Shown here: piece by piece, positions 24,829-37,399 of the stretch
Position numbering within the stretch: position 1 is the first letter of the stretch
Layout: each line of letters begins with the position of its first letter
Assembly (NCBI GenBank): GCA_009617715.1
Contig: VTFK01000164.1
Location: 372,001-436,000 of the forward strand
Source: Plectrocnemia conspersa
Lineage: Eukaryota > Arthropoda > Insecta > Trichoptera > Polycentropodidae
Direction: 5' to 3'
Length of the DNA stretch: 64,000 nt
Translations under genes and position numbers: made by a program
The notes under the pieces: generated by a model
Databases searched by the model: none
The model's input: only the letters and a program-made list of their open reading frames with translations
What the model was told of the DNA's origin: nothing

Positions 24829-27800
24829 ATGTCCATCTTGAGCCCCATGATCCCCAAGTCGCTGTCCGTCCCCGTGTCCGGCTCCGGCTCCGGCTCCGGC
24901 TCCGTCACCGTCACCGTCTCCGGCTCGCTCAACGGCAACATCATCACCTCCATGCAGCCGACCAAAGACACGAGACCCTACATGTGCAAGAACTACGCGC
25001 ATCGCGTCATCTCCAACCTGAACGCGCTCCGGAAGAACTCTCAGTTCTGCGACGTCGAACTGGTATCCGGCGACGCCGTCGTCAAGGTTCAAAATTATTC
25101 AGATAATTTGCATTTTAGCTCCATGTTTTAACATAAGTTGACTCTTTTGTCCTTCTAGAGCGTTCAAATAAAAACTTTGAAAAATACATGAATCTTAATG
25201 AAATCTAAATATTAAAAAAACAATTACTCCCTGTAAAAAATATTAAAAAACAAAGTATTAGTTCATTAATTTTAATTTAGAACAAAACTACAGTTGAATT
25301 AGCAATTTTATTCATATATATTATATAAAACCAAATATTTATTGGTGATTTTCATTTAGTTTCAATTATGTTTAAAATATAGTTTATCCTAAAACTTCAT
25401 TTGCTGTTCAACATCAAGGATTCGTTTTTCCATCAATACAAATTCATTGATTTTTCGCAATAAACAAAATTTCACTCTAATGTATTATTAGATAAAATGG
25501 TGGCAATTTAGTTTAAAGTAAATCTGATAAGATACGAATTTATTATATCATAAGAATCAACTTTTATCTACATCAGCAGTCAATAGTAAAAAGTCTTATC
25601 TTTAATTTATTTATTATAACATAAGCGATTTGATAAGCATCGATAGATGTTGGAATTTAAAGTGATACTACATGCATTTATATATACATGAAAAAGAGTT
25701 TAATGGAAAATAAATTAAAATTACAATGAAATAGTAAATATAAGGAAATTTAATTTTAAACGAAAAAAAACTAATTTTAATAATCACAAAGAACACAATT
25801 TAATCAATGTTTAGTAGAATATTTACTATGTCTTGTATTTGAAATTTAACTTTTTCAATTTCCCACCCTAGCGTTCTTTTCTGAATTAGTAATATTTTTT
25901 TCAAAGTATTTCATTTATAAGTTACTGTATAATCCGTTAAAGTTGAATAAAAAATCTAACCAAATGAATGTTCTAAATATAATTATAGTATTATTATTAT
26001 ACTAAGCCAACTCTACTCTCTCAGGGGAAAATATGCGGACGAAGAAGTACAGATAAATGTCGCATCTCGCACTTGGATATTACACTGTTTTAAAAATATA
26101 AAATATGGACTTCTGATATAAGAGTATTGGTTAAAGTGTATTCAAACCAAATTTTGGTCAATAGAAGAACGCAAAAACAATGATCACTTCTCAGAAGTCA
26201 AAAATTAACATCAAAAGCAATAAAAACCAACGTTCCAACTGTGATGTCGACAGCACGATTTTATTGCTTTTGATGTAGATTTTGATTTTTGCGCTCTCTT
26301 ATTAGTCAAAATTTGGTTTAGTTTGCTTCGTTCGATTCTCCTTATTGTAAGTCGTAATATTATTATAATTTTTTTAATATGAACGCTAAATAACCGACGT
26401 TTCTACTGCAAAGGTGTTGGAACGATTTTACTACTTTTGATGTGGATTTTAAATAGGGACCCCGCTACAAAAATTAATGCCATTAACTGATTAATTTTCA
26501 TTATTATTTTTATTATTATTCTATTATAAAAAAATTATATTTTCTAGTTAATGTTCTAAAAAAATATATTTTCTTATTTTTTGGTAGAATATTTATTATT
26601 TACTTAAAAAAAGAGAAAAAAATAATATCGATTTTTTGAACAACTTTTGAAAAATATTTCAGACAAAATAAAACATTAAGAAAAAGTTAACTGACTGGCC
26701 AACTTTGGGCCCTCCTCCCTCCCCTTGTAAAAAGTAGAAAAATGACGTCCTTCTTTTATTCCATGAAACACACAAGTTGTTGCTTTTTATGTGAATTAGT
26801 AATGGGACAATTCTAAAAATTTTATCGATTCCGATACAATTTTCGATTCCTATAATGTAAAAATAATTAATATAAAATTTAGTATTCTTACTACTATTAC
26901 TAAAAATAATGAATTTAAATGAATTATGAATATAACTTTTACTTACAAAAAAGACATTTTTTTATCCAAAATTAATAAAATAAATGTGCATTGAACAAAG
27001 TATTATTAATAATAAAACATTTAGTAGAATAATTTTCACAAAAGCTTATAAAATATTAATATTTATTAAAAAAAACTGATGGTAACCTCTTTCCGTTCAT
27101 GCTCGATTTAACTCGGAAATTTGCATTTTGTGAATTCTTGTAAGAAAATTATCATAGCTTTTTTTTCAAAAATTAAATTTGTATGAATATTTTTAAATGT
27201 TTCACAACGGCTGCATTTATCTATATCGCTGCATAGGAAAGGGTGGGTCCGTGCAATAAGTTTTTGAGTCATATTTAAAAAAAGTACTGTGACCGCTAAG
27301 TGGTTTAAGGTAAACCAGAGTTTCCCATAGTTTTTTGTGTCAAGCTCCATTTTAATGCCTTAAAAGAACTACTTAGTAATTCATATTGCAGTCCTAAAAT
27401 TCCTAAATTATAATGTAAAAACATTATTAACTCTCCACTTACAACCGAAAAAATCCAATGAATCGTTTTCAGAATCGGAAATTAGATTAAAAATTCTCCG
27501 ATTCCAATTGTTATTAATCGTCCCATCGCTAATGTGAATATTTATCAGATTTATATTTATGCCATGTGATAATGAATAAGTACACAAGTACGATACCATA
27601 TCTTAATTAATTACTTGGACTGTTATGTAAATACACAATCATTGGATGTTATTATAATGCTGAAGTGTAATCAAAATCTTTACAAAATGCGTCATAAGCC
27701 AAGCTGTATTGATACTTCAGTGTTGAAAATCTATTATACGAACACGAGAAAGCTTTAGTTCAAAGGTGGAATATTATCTGAAATATAAACAAAATACCTG

Positions 27801-30800
27801 ATGTATGCAAAGAACTTTTAAGCAATCACATCCAGTCTTATCGAGTTCACTGTTTCGTAATAAATGAAAATCATGTTACATTTTTATGGGTGCTATTTAA
27901 CAGAGAATTATTTTAAGAGATGTGCATTTAAATTAATATTTTGTTCCATGAAAAGCATTGTTTGTACATTTACATATGATTTTTTCTTTGAAAAAGGATT
28001 CATTGCAGAGAGTTATTCATAAGGTGTTCACTGTTTAAACCAATGCTCACTCGCACCTAATCCATCCAACTGCACAAACAATTATTTTATATATTGCTCA
28101 TTTAAATCGAAATTTAAAACGAATAATTAATTTGTTATTTATTGCAAAACTTACAAAAGATGTCACTATGAACACAATATTCATCTGTAATGGTCGATAG
28201 GATAAATATGTTGTATTTAAAACTTAGGCAACTGTATGTGTAATATTTTTTCAGGCCCACCGTTTAGTGTTGTCTGCGGGCAGTGCTTATTTTTCGGCTA
28301 TGTTCACCGTCGGCTTATCCGAAGACCAAAAGAGCACCATCACTCTGCCCGCCGTGCCGCCGTCGGCTCTTCCGCTCATCGTAGACTTTATATATACCGG
28401 TATTGTTGATTAATCTGCACTCTAATATTCAATACGCTTTACATTCGTGCACTTTTTATGTAGGACAAGTTGAAATATCGAGAAGTACGGTGCAAGAAGT
28501 CTTGGCCGCTGCCGATATGCTTCAGTTGCGCGATTTAGTCGCCGGATGCTGCGAATTCCTCATACGCGAATTGCATCCTTCCAACGCTATCGGAATTTAC
28601 ACGTAAAATAATAAAAATATATTTCAAAATCTCTTCGGAAATTACAGTCGATTTATGTTACAGATTTGCAGAAGCTCACAATTGCATTGAATTGGCAAAA
28701 GCGGCGTTAGAGCACATCCACTGGAACTTTCCTCAAGTGTGCATGGGAGACGAGTTGCTCGAACTGCCTGCTCATCACGTCTCCGTTCTGTTGAGCTCGG
28801 ATAATCTGAGAGTCGACTCCGAAGCCCAAGTAAAACGTCATAGATATCGATATATGAATATTTTAAAAACTTAACTGTGCCTTGTAGGTTTTAGAAGCGG
28901 CCTTACGATGGATAGAATTTCGTCCGTTGGAGAGAAGACGACACGTGTTCGAAGCGTTAGGGGCAGTGCGCCTGTCACTGCTGGGCCCTCAGGCCCTCGA
29001 TCGTGCCTTAGTCCGATGCCGCGACGCCTCTTTAAAGGTCGCGCTGCGCAACCATCGCACAGACTTGGTAATAGTGAAACTTTATCCGTATTCTACGTTC
29101 GCTACATTGCTTTACTCTATCGTCAGATATCTAGAAAGGGAGCTCTGGTCTCTTTGACGGCGACTCCTCGCATCAGAGCGCGTCGTAAAGTGTTACTGAT
29201 CGGTGGATCGTTACGAGAGCCGCCACATGGAGCGCACAGGGCAGCTGACAACATCCTCAATTCAGTCTTACAGTTCGATTTGGACATATGGTAAATTTAT
29301 TCATGCTCTTTCTTCGACATACCTCTTATATACTATAACGACTTTCTTTACGTTATCGAATCGTTCGTAACATATTCATGTATGCATTTTTTAATAGGAG
29401 ATGGAGAGAAGTCTCTCCGATGAGTACGGGGAGAATATTACCGGGAGTTGCTACTCTAGGTGGACTCGTTTACGCAGTCGGTGGAGAACACGGAAGCCAA
29501 ATACTTGCCGACGGAGAAGTTTATAATCCTGAGGTTTGTTAAAAAAATATATATAAAAACTTGAAGCAATAGTTATTAATTTTTTTAATTTACTTAGCCA
29601 ATATAGCTAATTGTTTATACCTTAAACATATATAATCAAAACGTGTCCCAAATCTGCGAAGACTAGTTTCATATCTCCTGTTTTAGTAGCGCCATCTTTT
29701 AATTGTAGCATACGTTTTGTAGGTCTAGATTCTGACATTCACCACTGAAAAAATTTTCACGCTAGCTCTTCTAATTATGAGTTATGTCAAAAGTATGACT
29801 ACATTTTTGCTGTCGGTCAAAAAATCAACATGGAAAAACGAAAGCATTAAATTTTGTCTTAACCGTTCTAGTTTTATTTTTATTAAATCTTCCACTGTAA
29901 CCTGACAGACGTAAGCCCAATGTGTTACAATGGGGTAAATCTGTACCATCTGAGTAAATCAATCAGATATAATGAATACCTATAATATTTTTTATTTAAT
30001 TCTAAAAATAGCTGACATTAGGGTCTTATACTACCAAATATACCGTGTTTATATATGTTATCTTAAATGCAATTTGCAAAAAATATTAGAAAGAAACAAT
30101 TTGTATACTTGAGAAACACAAGTAGTTGTTTTCTCTCTCAATATACCCGAGTTACTAGTGCTACTCTAAAATCCATGATCCTTTATGAGTGTTTATTTTA
30201 TTTCAAAATGCGAGACAATGAGACGCTCCTCAACAAAAAAATGCTTTTACATGCTTTCGAAAAACATTCGTGAATAGAATGTTTGTAGCCGTATCTACTA
30301 TGACCGAATTCGCAGAATTCGTTCGTTGAAAGAAACAAAATGTTGAAAAGGCCCACCCTTTATTATCGTTTAACGCTTATCTCAAAAACAGGTGTGGCAA
30401 GTTTTTGTATTTGCTGTTTCTACGCGCATTTTTGGCCAATAAAGCCATCGGAGTGCTCAGCCACCCTCTGTATTCACCTGATTTGACTTTCTGTGCCTTC
30501 TGACTATTCTCAAAAATTAAGTTGACACTGAAGGGAAAATGTTTTGACACCATTGATGACGTCCAAAAGGGTTTGACTGAGGGTTTAAAGGCACTTCCGA
30601 AAAATTTCTACAAAAGATGTTTCGAAATTTTCTATGATTGTTTCCAGCGCTGTATTGACTCAGAAGGGGTGTATTTTGAATAAATTAATATAATATTTCA
30701 GAATAACAAATATCTTCTATTTGTTATATGATCAGTACTCGCAGATTTGGGACTTATCTCTATTTCTAATATTAAATCTATGTACATTTTTATTTTTTAT

Positions 30801-32898
30801 TAAATAGTTATTAAAATACTCTGGTAACATTGTCTTCTCTAACTTATATATAAATACTAAAACATTAATCCTCAATATTTCTTGAATATCCAACCATTCC
30901 AATTTATCAATCATACTTCTACAAGTAGTAAATATATTTTTCTTAAAACTTCTCTCATTGCCCTATTTTGTAATTTTTGCAACATAGTCTTATCTAATTT
31001 ATTAAGCATATATTTATAATCTCTGAAATAAGCATAATTTATTTTATATTGACTCAATGAAATACGATTACAGACTGACGCTTGGACTAAATTAGCGCCG
31101 ATGAGCGTAGCCCGTTGCGAATTCGGTTTGACTGCATGGCGAGGGGCACTTTACGCTCTGGGCGGCTGGGTCGGCGAAGACATAAGCGCCTCCATCGAAT
31201 GCTACGATCCTGGGACGGCGATTTGGACTAGCGAAGGATCAATGCCAGCGCCCAGATTTAGCATGGGGATCGTCACCTTTGATGGTAATTTGAGCTTAAA
31301 GCAACGTCAATAGAATCCCGAACTGATTGTGCGTCTCAACAGGTTTAATATACATGGTCGGAGGGTGCAGCCATGTGGAGAGGCATCTCCGAGAGCTGCT
31401 CTGCTACAACCCCGTCACCAGAGAATGGCACAGTCTGGCGCCGATGTCGGAGGCTCGCTCTCAAGCCGGTGTCGCGGTGCTGGATGGATATCTTTACGTG
31501 GTGGGAGGAAATAGTAAAACACAAGAGGTGCTGGCGAGCGTCGAACGTTACTCATTCGATGAGGTAATTTTGTTTATGTATTTATTGTATTCATACAACT
31601 GGGTAAACACGATCAACAACCACAAAGTAATTAGTAAGACAACAGACTGAAATCATTGATGTTTATTTTATTAATTATAAACTATTATTTTTAATTATTA
31701 TTAATAGATGTGCATAATGATGCACAACCTAACTCAATTTTATTTTAATTATTCATTCATGAGATTAGAAAAATAGGATTATATCACTGGTCTATTTGGC
31801 TTGTTACATGTTGTAACAATTTAATTTTAGATGTTAATTTCAAGATAGTATCATTAGTTTTTTTTTATTGAACATGTTTTGCTGTAAAAGTTATTCAAAA
31901 ATTGCATTTTTATGAATTCTTATAATAAACTGATATATAGTTAATTTTGGATTTAGTTAAACTGTGGTTTTTGGCTCTATAAATGTGGTTTATAAAGTAA
32001 AATAATATTTTTTTAAATACAATTTTTTTGCTATTGTATAGTGATAAACATAAAAAAAGACATTACGCCATTACATATGTATAATAATATTCTCACATAA
32101 TACATATCATATTGTACAAAAAACTTAACTTAACTACAAGCATTTTAAAACTGGTAGTAAATCAAATTAACTACACAGTGCTTGTTTATCATTTTATAAT
32201 TATATAATAAATTTACGCATTTAATACCTAAAAAATAGTGGATCATCGCCGAAAAACAGCAGCAAAAACAACTGTAGGGTAACCACAGAACAAAGAATAT
32301 AATAGTAGCTAACCAAAGAGTGCATAGAAGAGCGACAAGGTGCAGAGTGCAATTTTTGCCGCCCTAGGCGACCACTCGTGGAGTCTGTCTGCCCTAGTCA
32401 CAATGTCATGATTGTTCAAGGCTAATTATATAAATAAGTTGACATCAGAATACATGTAAAATTATTTATATCAACTTTACAAATATTGTGTAATGCATGA
32501 GTTTTGCAAATGACGCATATTTGAGTCAGTTAGGTAATTGTTTATCTCAGAACACTCTTCGCGTGACATGCAATTCTAATACGGTGCTAGGCGCACATCT
32601 TCGAATATTATTATTAGATAAATAATGAATATTTTTTCATTTCAAAAATCTGTTATTTTGTTTTCAGAATAAATGGACGATGGTCAGTTGCATGTCGATG
32701 GGCCGAGCGAGTCCAGCCGTAGTAGCCGTAGAAGGAAGACTGCTGGTGGCCGGTGGAGATCAGGCATACGAGGCAAGCTTCTACCGAGCTCGCTCCACGG
32801 TCGCCTCGGCTGAGATGTATGACCCCATCGCGGACGTTTGGTGCACGGCGCCTCCGTTGCCTGAGAGCAGATCGGAAGCCGGCACGGCCGTGCTCTGA
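24829..32898 (+). CDS. IPP: BTB-BACK-Kelch protein, IPP orthologue
   Basis: Kelch-family proteins of this type bind substrates or actin through a beta-propeller and typically recruit cullin-3 through the BTB domain. IPP is described as actin-binding. Ten exons join in frame: 24829-25086, 28255-28399, 28464-28602, 28664-28829, 28888-29067, 29127-29290, 29398-29533, 31074-31284, 31343-31563, 32668-32898, giving 616 residues. BTB spans about 55-160 (FCDVEL, AHRLVLSAGSAYFSAMFT, DFIYTGQVEI), then BACK, then six kelch repeats from about 300 (IGG, AVGG, ALGGWVGEDI, MVGG, VVGG, VAGG). The chain stops right after SRSEAGTAVL, the place where human IPP also stops, and ALGGWVG is diagnostic. The N-terminal 50 residues are a Ser/Gly/Val-rich low-complexity leader longer than in vertebrates. 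Introns 1, 7 and 9 are long; the others are 59-107 bp. KLHL20/diablo is excluded by sequence. Confidence 0.93.
26145..26325. repeat. Foldback repeat, copy B (IPP intron 1)
   Basis: Arms CCAAATTTTGGTCAATAG and, on the far side, TATTAGTCAAAATTTGG fold back, with inner arms around AAAATTAACATCAAAAGCAATAAAA and its complement. The same design is seen at 4029-4225. Flanking sequence to about 26760 continues the match to the region right of copy A, ending in a GGCCAACTTTGGGCCC block. It lies within the 3.2-kb first intron of IPP. Confidence 0.55.
29645..30753 (+). mobile_element. mariner-type element, degenerate, inside a LINE tail
   Basis: Inverted ends share GTCCCAAATCTGCGA (29645 on the left; TCGCAGATTTGGGAC ending at 30753 on the right). 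From about 30380 to 30681 the plus strand translates to a mariner transposase C-terminus: SHPLYSPDLTFCAF, FSKIKLTLKGK, DTIDDVQKGLTEGLKALPKNF, and a tail FQRCIDSEGVYFE. A stop replaces a residue after CAF, and the N-terminal half is unreadable. The sequences on either side are parts of one LINE family, so the mariner landed in that LINE. All of it is spliced out with IPP intron 7. Confidence 0.75.
30754..31010 (-). mobile_element. LINE ORF2 C-terminal fragment (IPP intron 7)
   Basis: The minus strand encodes MLQKLQNRAM, then IDKLEWLDIQEILRINVLVF, IYKLEKTMLPEYFNNYL and NVHRFNIRNRDKSQ, a typical end of non-LTR retrotransposon reverse transcriptase. It is the same family as 2930-3245. Its 3' tail is separated from it by the mariner and lies at about 29590-29644. 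It is 5'-truncated close to the IPP exon 8 acceptor. Confidence 0.75.
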
Positions 32899-33432
32899 CC
32901 AATTACGCCCATTCGTTGCTATTAATTTAAAGAATAGATATATATATTTTAAATGTTGTACATATTCTAGACTCCCGTTGATGCGTATGATGAATTTTTC
33001 TACAAAGATTTAAGCTTTTCGATGGCGTTGCCTTATCGGAAGTTATGTTAATTTATGGAATATTTTATAGATGTTATTTATCTGATCTGAAACGATCTGC
33101 GTAACAGAGAGCGCTCTTGTCCTATTACCAATTTACGTGCCTGCTCTTATACTCAAATCGTACCGTACGCGGGTTTCGAATATACAGTCAAATCCTGAAG
33201 CGCGCGTCTTTTGCGCGCACGTGATATGATACGTTTTCCAATCTTAGTGTGACTCGAGGTCAACAATCCTTATCGTCGTGTTAATGTATACGTTTACATA
33301 GTTTAATAATAAAATATCTGCTTTCATCGATAACGTCCCGTAATTATGTATGTACCGAGTTGTAGCGAATACGTTCTTATATACGATAATCCGTCCGTCG
33401 CGTAAACTGTCATTATATTGCAAAATAATTAG

Positions 33433-33714
33433 TTATGTTTCTCTATTTTCACTTTTTATACGAATAGGCGGTGGTGTCATTCCAATTCTGAAGTAAACTT
33501 TACAGATATGAGCATAAATTGCCAACCTTTTAAACTGTGTTAAATCATATTCCACTAATTTTATTAAACAAATCAATATTAGCCAACTAATTAAAGCTAA
33601 TGTCCATTTGAAGTTGACGGAAATTTTGTGAATTGAGGCTATTTCTTTCACGATGCATTCGACTGCTGCACTGGAATCTAATGCCACTTGTACACTTGCT
33701 AGAGTGACAGACAT
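33433..33714 (-). CDS. Possible 93-residue membrane protein, doubtful
   Basis: An ATG-initiated frame with one clear hydrophobic stretch (WTLALISWLILICLIKLV, about residues 37-54) and a basic C-terminus. It has no family resemblance that I recognise. Codon use is not clearly different from the AT-rich surroundings, and no neighbouring exon joins to it. It may be chance. It sits about 530 bp downstream of IPP on the opposite strand. Confidence 0.2.
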   Translation of the reverse strand: MSVTLASVQVALDSSAAVECIVKEIASIHKISVNFKWTLALISWLILICLIKLVEYDLTQFKRLAIYAHICKVYFRIGMTPPPIRIKSENRET

Positions 33715-33719
33715 GCATC

Positions 33720-36700
33720 ACCATACTAAACTTCTATTCGTTAATGAATTTCATTTAAAAAAAAAAAAAATTAATATTGTAAAGATAAATAGAAAAATGA
33801 AGGCAAATTATTTTTTTTAAAATCAATATGATGCCACTAAAAATATGCCAATATCAAGCAGGACTAATCAAAGAAAGTAGAGAGTTTCCTTTAATTATTT
33901 ACCGTAACTGGTCCAATTACTATAATTAGATTATGTGACTAATTTATTTCAAATCATATTTGTCTTTCTATCTAAAACAGCGGTTTATAAAGTCGTGGAT
34001 CTTGAAGTTTTCTTTAGTCTTCGATCTGTAGTTCTTCTGTATGCGCTTTAGATATTGACGGTAGAGATAGATGAGGATAGAAAGTGTCTAAAAATTGATT
34101 GTTGTATCTGTATGGTATTTCGCCTGCGGGCTTGAACGAAGTGTTGCCGTAAAGTTTGACTTGGTCAATATTTTTTCATGACTTGAATGATCATTGGCAA
34201 AGAAGGTTTATAAATGGGAACCTCCGACTGCACATATATCAAAAACTAAATTACGGTGGTACACAACAAACCACATTTGCCCAAATTAGGTTTAGTTATT
34301 AAATAATCTAAAGCTTTGTTTAGTTTTAACGCGTCTGGTCGCTCTGGTTAAACCATTAATTGTCTTTATCTATTTATTATAAATGTATATTAGTTAGAAT
34401 TTATTAATTATCATTTAAACATTTTACTTTGTAATATGACTTTCTTATCTTAAATTAATACTTTTTAATTAAATATAAAGCTAAAAGTCACATATTATAA
34501 AATAATAATTACACAACGTTCATTCCAGTGCGTAGATCGTATGACTTTTAGCTTTATTTCTTAACCCTTCCGCTGCCGAGGCTTTTGGGATCACTATATT
34601 GACGTATTACATAATCATACAAACTTATCTGATTCTTTCTTCTAAGATGTGTTGAATCCGTGTTACAAGATTTCGGCAACTAAAGGGTTAATTGAGGATT
34701 GCTTTGTAGAGCAATCTTCGATAATGAGCTTTGTTGTGTATATAAATATAATAAATGTATGTTATTTTTACAATGAAATTACTGTACAAGAATTTTTGCC
34801 ACAAAAATTTGTTTTTTAACACTTGCTTTGACAAAGTACTTGAAATTTATTTTTAATTGCATCTTTATTGCTTATTATATATACGCAGTACATTTTAAAA
34901 TTATTTATAGCTCAGGGCTATTAATTATAATTTTACATTATTATGCTGTGATTGAATTTGATTTTATTTTATGCGAAATTATATGATTTCACTTGCGTCA
35001 CAATTAACCATAATATTAACTAACAATAATTATATTTTGTGGAAAATACCGAGGGTTTTTACACATATCTTTCTTCTTTAAAAACTCTAAATTTAGAACA
35101 GAGGTTCTGTAATTTATAAATGATAAAACTCAAAACCAAATTATGCAGTGTTAACCGATATACTTAATTTTTTTGAAGAATGCTATATGATATAATGTAA
35201 AATATATTCTTCCACCAAAGTTTTTCCTAAAATCGATTAAAAATATTTGGTGTATTATATTTTTATTAGAATCTATTACTATTTGTCTCTCATTTTTATC
35301 TTTTTAAATTATCGTATAATCTCGAAAAAAATTTTACTACTTTGAACTAATTGAAACACTATCATTGAAATGTAATTATTAATATTTTTTAATATTATCT
35401 CAAAGCAAAAATGTTTAAAAGCAACGTATTTTGCTGACATTTTTCATAAATATAAACAAAGATTTATATTTAAAAACTACAAAATCAGCGTGCAAGATCG
35501 TTGTAGTGATATCATTAACATATTTATTGCTTAGTGTTGAATTGATATGTTTATATTTTTTTTGTAAGAATCAGCTAAAATCTAATTGTAGCTTTATTTA
35601 ACGCGAATTATAAAACCTGATAGAGGTGCTCAATTTTTTATATATATATATGAATTTAATTAAAATTTTGTCTTTGCGCTTGTAATGTAATTGCTCAATT
35701 TTCTAATTTCGCACGATCGTTTAACGATGCGTCCCCGATACATTTATAAGTTCGGTAAATAGATGATTTGCATTATTTTCAATTGCCACTTCCGGTCGAC
35801 GTGATGCAAATAGCGACGGTTTAATAGTTTCGATTGCGGAATTTTGTCTTGACGTGCGGTAAAACTATTTTTGTATTGTACGTGAAAGAATAAAGATATT
35901 GTATTAAAAAAGTCTTTAATTTTGCCAGCTGACTCGTTTCGAGTCGACCTTGAAATATGCATCGAAACTCGCATAGGCAACCCACGCGGTTCTAAAATAC
36001 AATAATGTACGACTCGACCTTCGTATGTTCAAAACAAAGAGTGAATCAATGTCACAAAACGGAATAACCGTTGCAAAATAAAATCTGATAAAAACGAAGA
36101 TAAAGTGAATTCAATTGCAGTCTATCAAATTTCGTTTATATTATTTGAGCTTTGATTACAATTATAAAAATAGATTGACGATTCTATATATGAGATATTA
36201 ATGCATTGAAAGAAATATTTAATAATATAAAATTAAAATGGTTGATTCTGAAGACAACAGTATAACCAGTGGAAGCATCGCTTCCTAATTTTATTTATTT
36301 AACAACAGTAGTTTGAATTCAATAAATAGTATATTTCTTAGTCAAACTTTAATATTTATATACATGCAAGACTAGATATAAATATACCAAAGCTCAATTT
36401 TTATGTAGTTTTTATATAACAGCTACTATGTCCATTGCAATGATACTATGATAAAGTCATCCTTCGAATGGAACATACAATTCACCAAATAAGATAGTAG
36501 CGGATAAGAAACTTTTATTGAATCGACTATTTTTAACAAGTTTAATACAGATTCAAAAGATAGAGATGATCATTCTTAAAATCCATAATTTTAAATGAAT
36601 TAAAAAAAATATGCAATAAAGTTAGGTTGGGTTTTATCAATTATAAAGTATGCATACTGTTTTTTTATAAATGACAATTTTAAACTAATCTGAATTAAAC

Positions 36701-37300
36701 TGGTATAACGTTGTTTCGCTACATAAATACATTTTAAAATTTAAACACATTGTGTGCGAACGAGTGGTAGTGAGTGAGCATTGTTCAGAATAGTGAACAC
36801 CCCATGAGTAACTTTCTGCAGCAAAACTACTTAAAAAATGCCACATATAAACAAATAAATTTGACTCCCGATAATAGGAAAGTAAATTTTTTCCTTATGT
36901 TCAAGTTTTAACTAAATTATCAATTCTGTTATACATTTATAAGTATAACAATTACAACACATTTATCATTATGTATATTGTAGTGATGCATATGATTTAT
37001 TTCTGTCATATATATCTGTAATACAGTCACGTGGTGTTGATAAAGATTTTCTAATTTTTATGAATAAGCAATCTATTTTTAATAAAAATTATGAGAAACA
37101 AATTTTTAATATTTTGAAGGAAAAATATTGGAATTCGTTTTGTTCATTATAAACAAAAATAAAAGCACAACGGCATTCTGCCTATATCGTAAAGCAGAAA
37201 AATTTGACGATAAAGATGAATGTAGGGTATAAATTATTTATAATTTAAGGAATATCAGGTTTTTGTTATAAATCAAAAATTTATTAGAGAACTGAAAATG
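33720..37300. other. Gene-poor stretch downstream of IPP
   Basis: No supported gene. It contains the piggyBac-like MITE at 34561-34691. Just left of it lies an imperfect inverted pair (about 34475-34492 and 34542-34560) with arms of TAAAGCTAAAAGTCA type. A GC-richer block at 35700-36010 has dense CGAC motifs but only a short open frame. The rest is AT-rich. Confidence 0.45.
34561..34691. mobile_element. piggyBac-like MITE (TTAA target)
   Basis: This 131-bp element is bounded by TTAA at both ends. The inner ends are inverted: CCCTTCCGCTGCCGA on the left, and TTTCGGCAACTAAAGGG on the right, which reads CCCTTTAGTTGCCGAAA when reversed. TTAA duplication with CCCTTT-type ends is characteristic of piggyBac elements. 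No coding capacity. Confidence 0.75.
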
Positions 37301-37399
37301 AAGCCACAAAACGTTTTCCATATGAACCTGACCTCGGTGCGAGCAGCAACGTGGTTGTGAAACTGGAATGCAAAATCCTGCAAAATTGTTAATACAAAT

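Noticed and set aside
24742..25092. 116-codon frame antisense to IPP exon 1
   Set aside because: Glycine/aspartate-rich shadow of the Ser/Gly low-complexity leader; the sense frame splices into a BTB domain.
24829..32898. Assignment as KLHL20/diablo or another KLHL
   Set aside because: The ALGGWVGEDI repeat and the end at SRSEAGTAVL match IPP better, and the BTB sequence departs from diablo.
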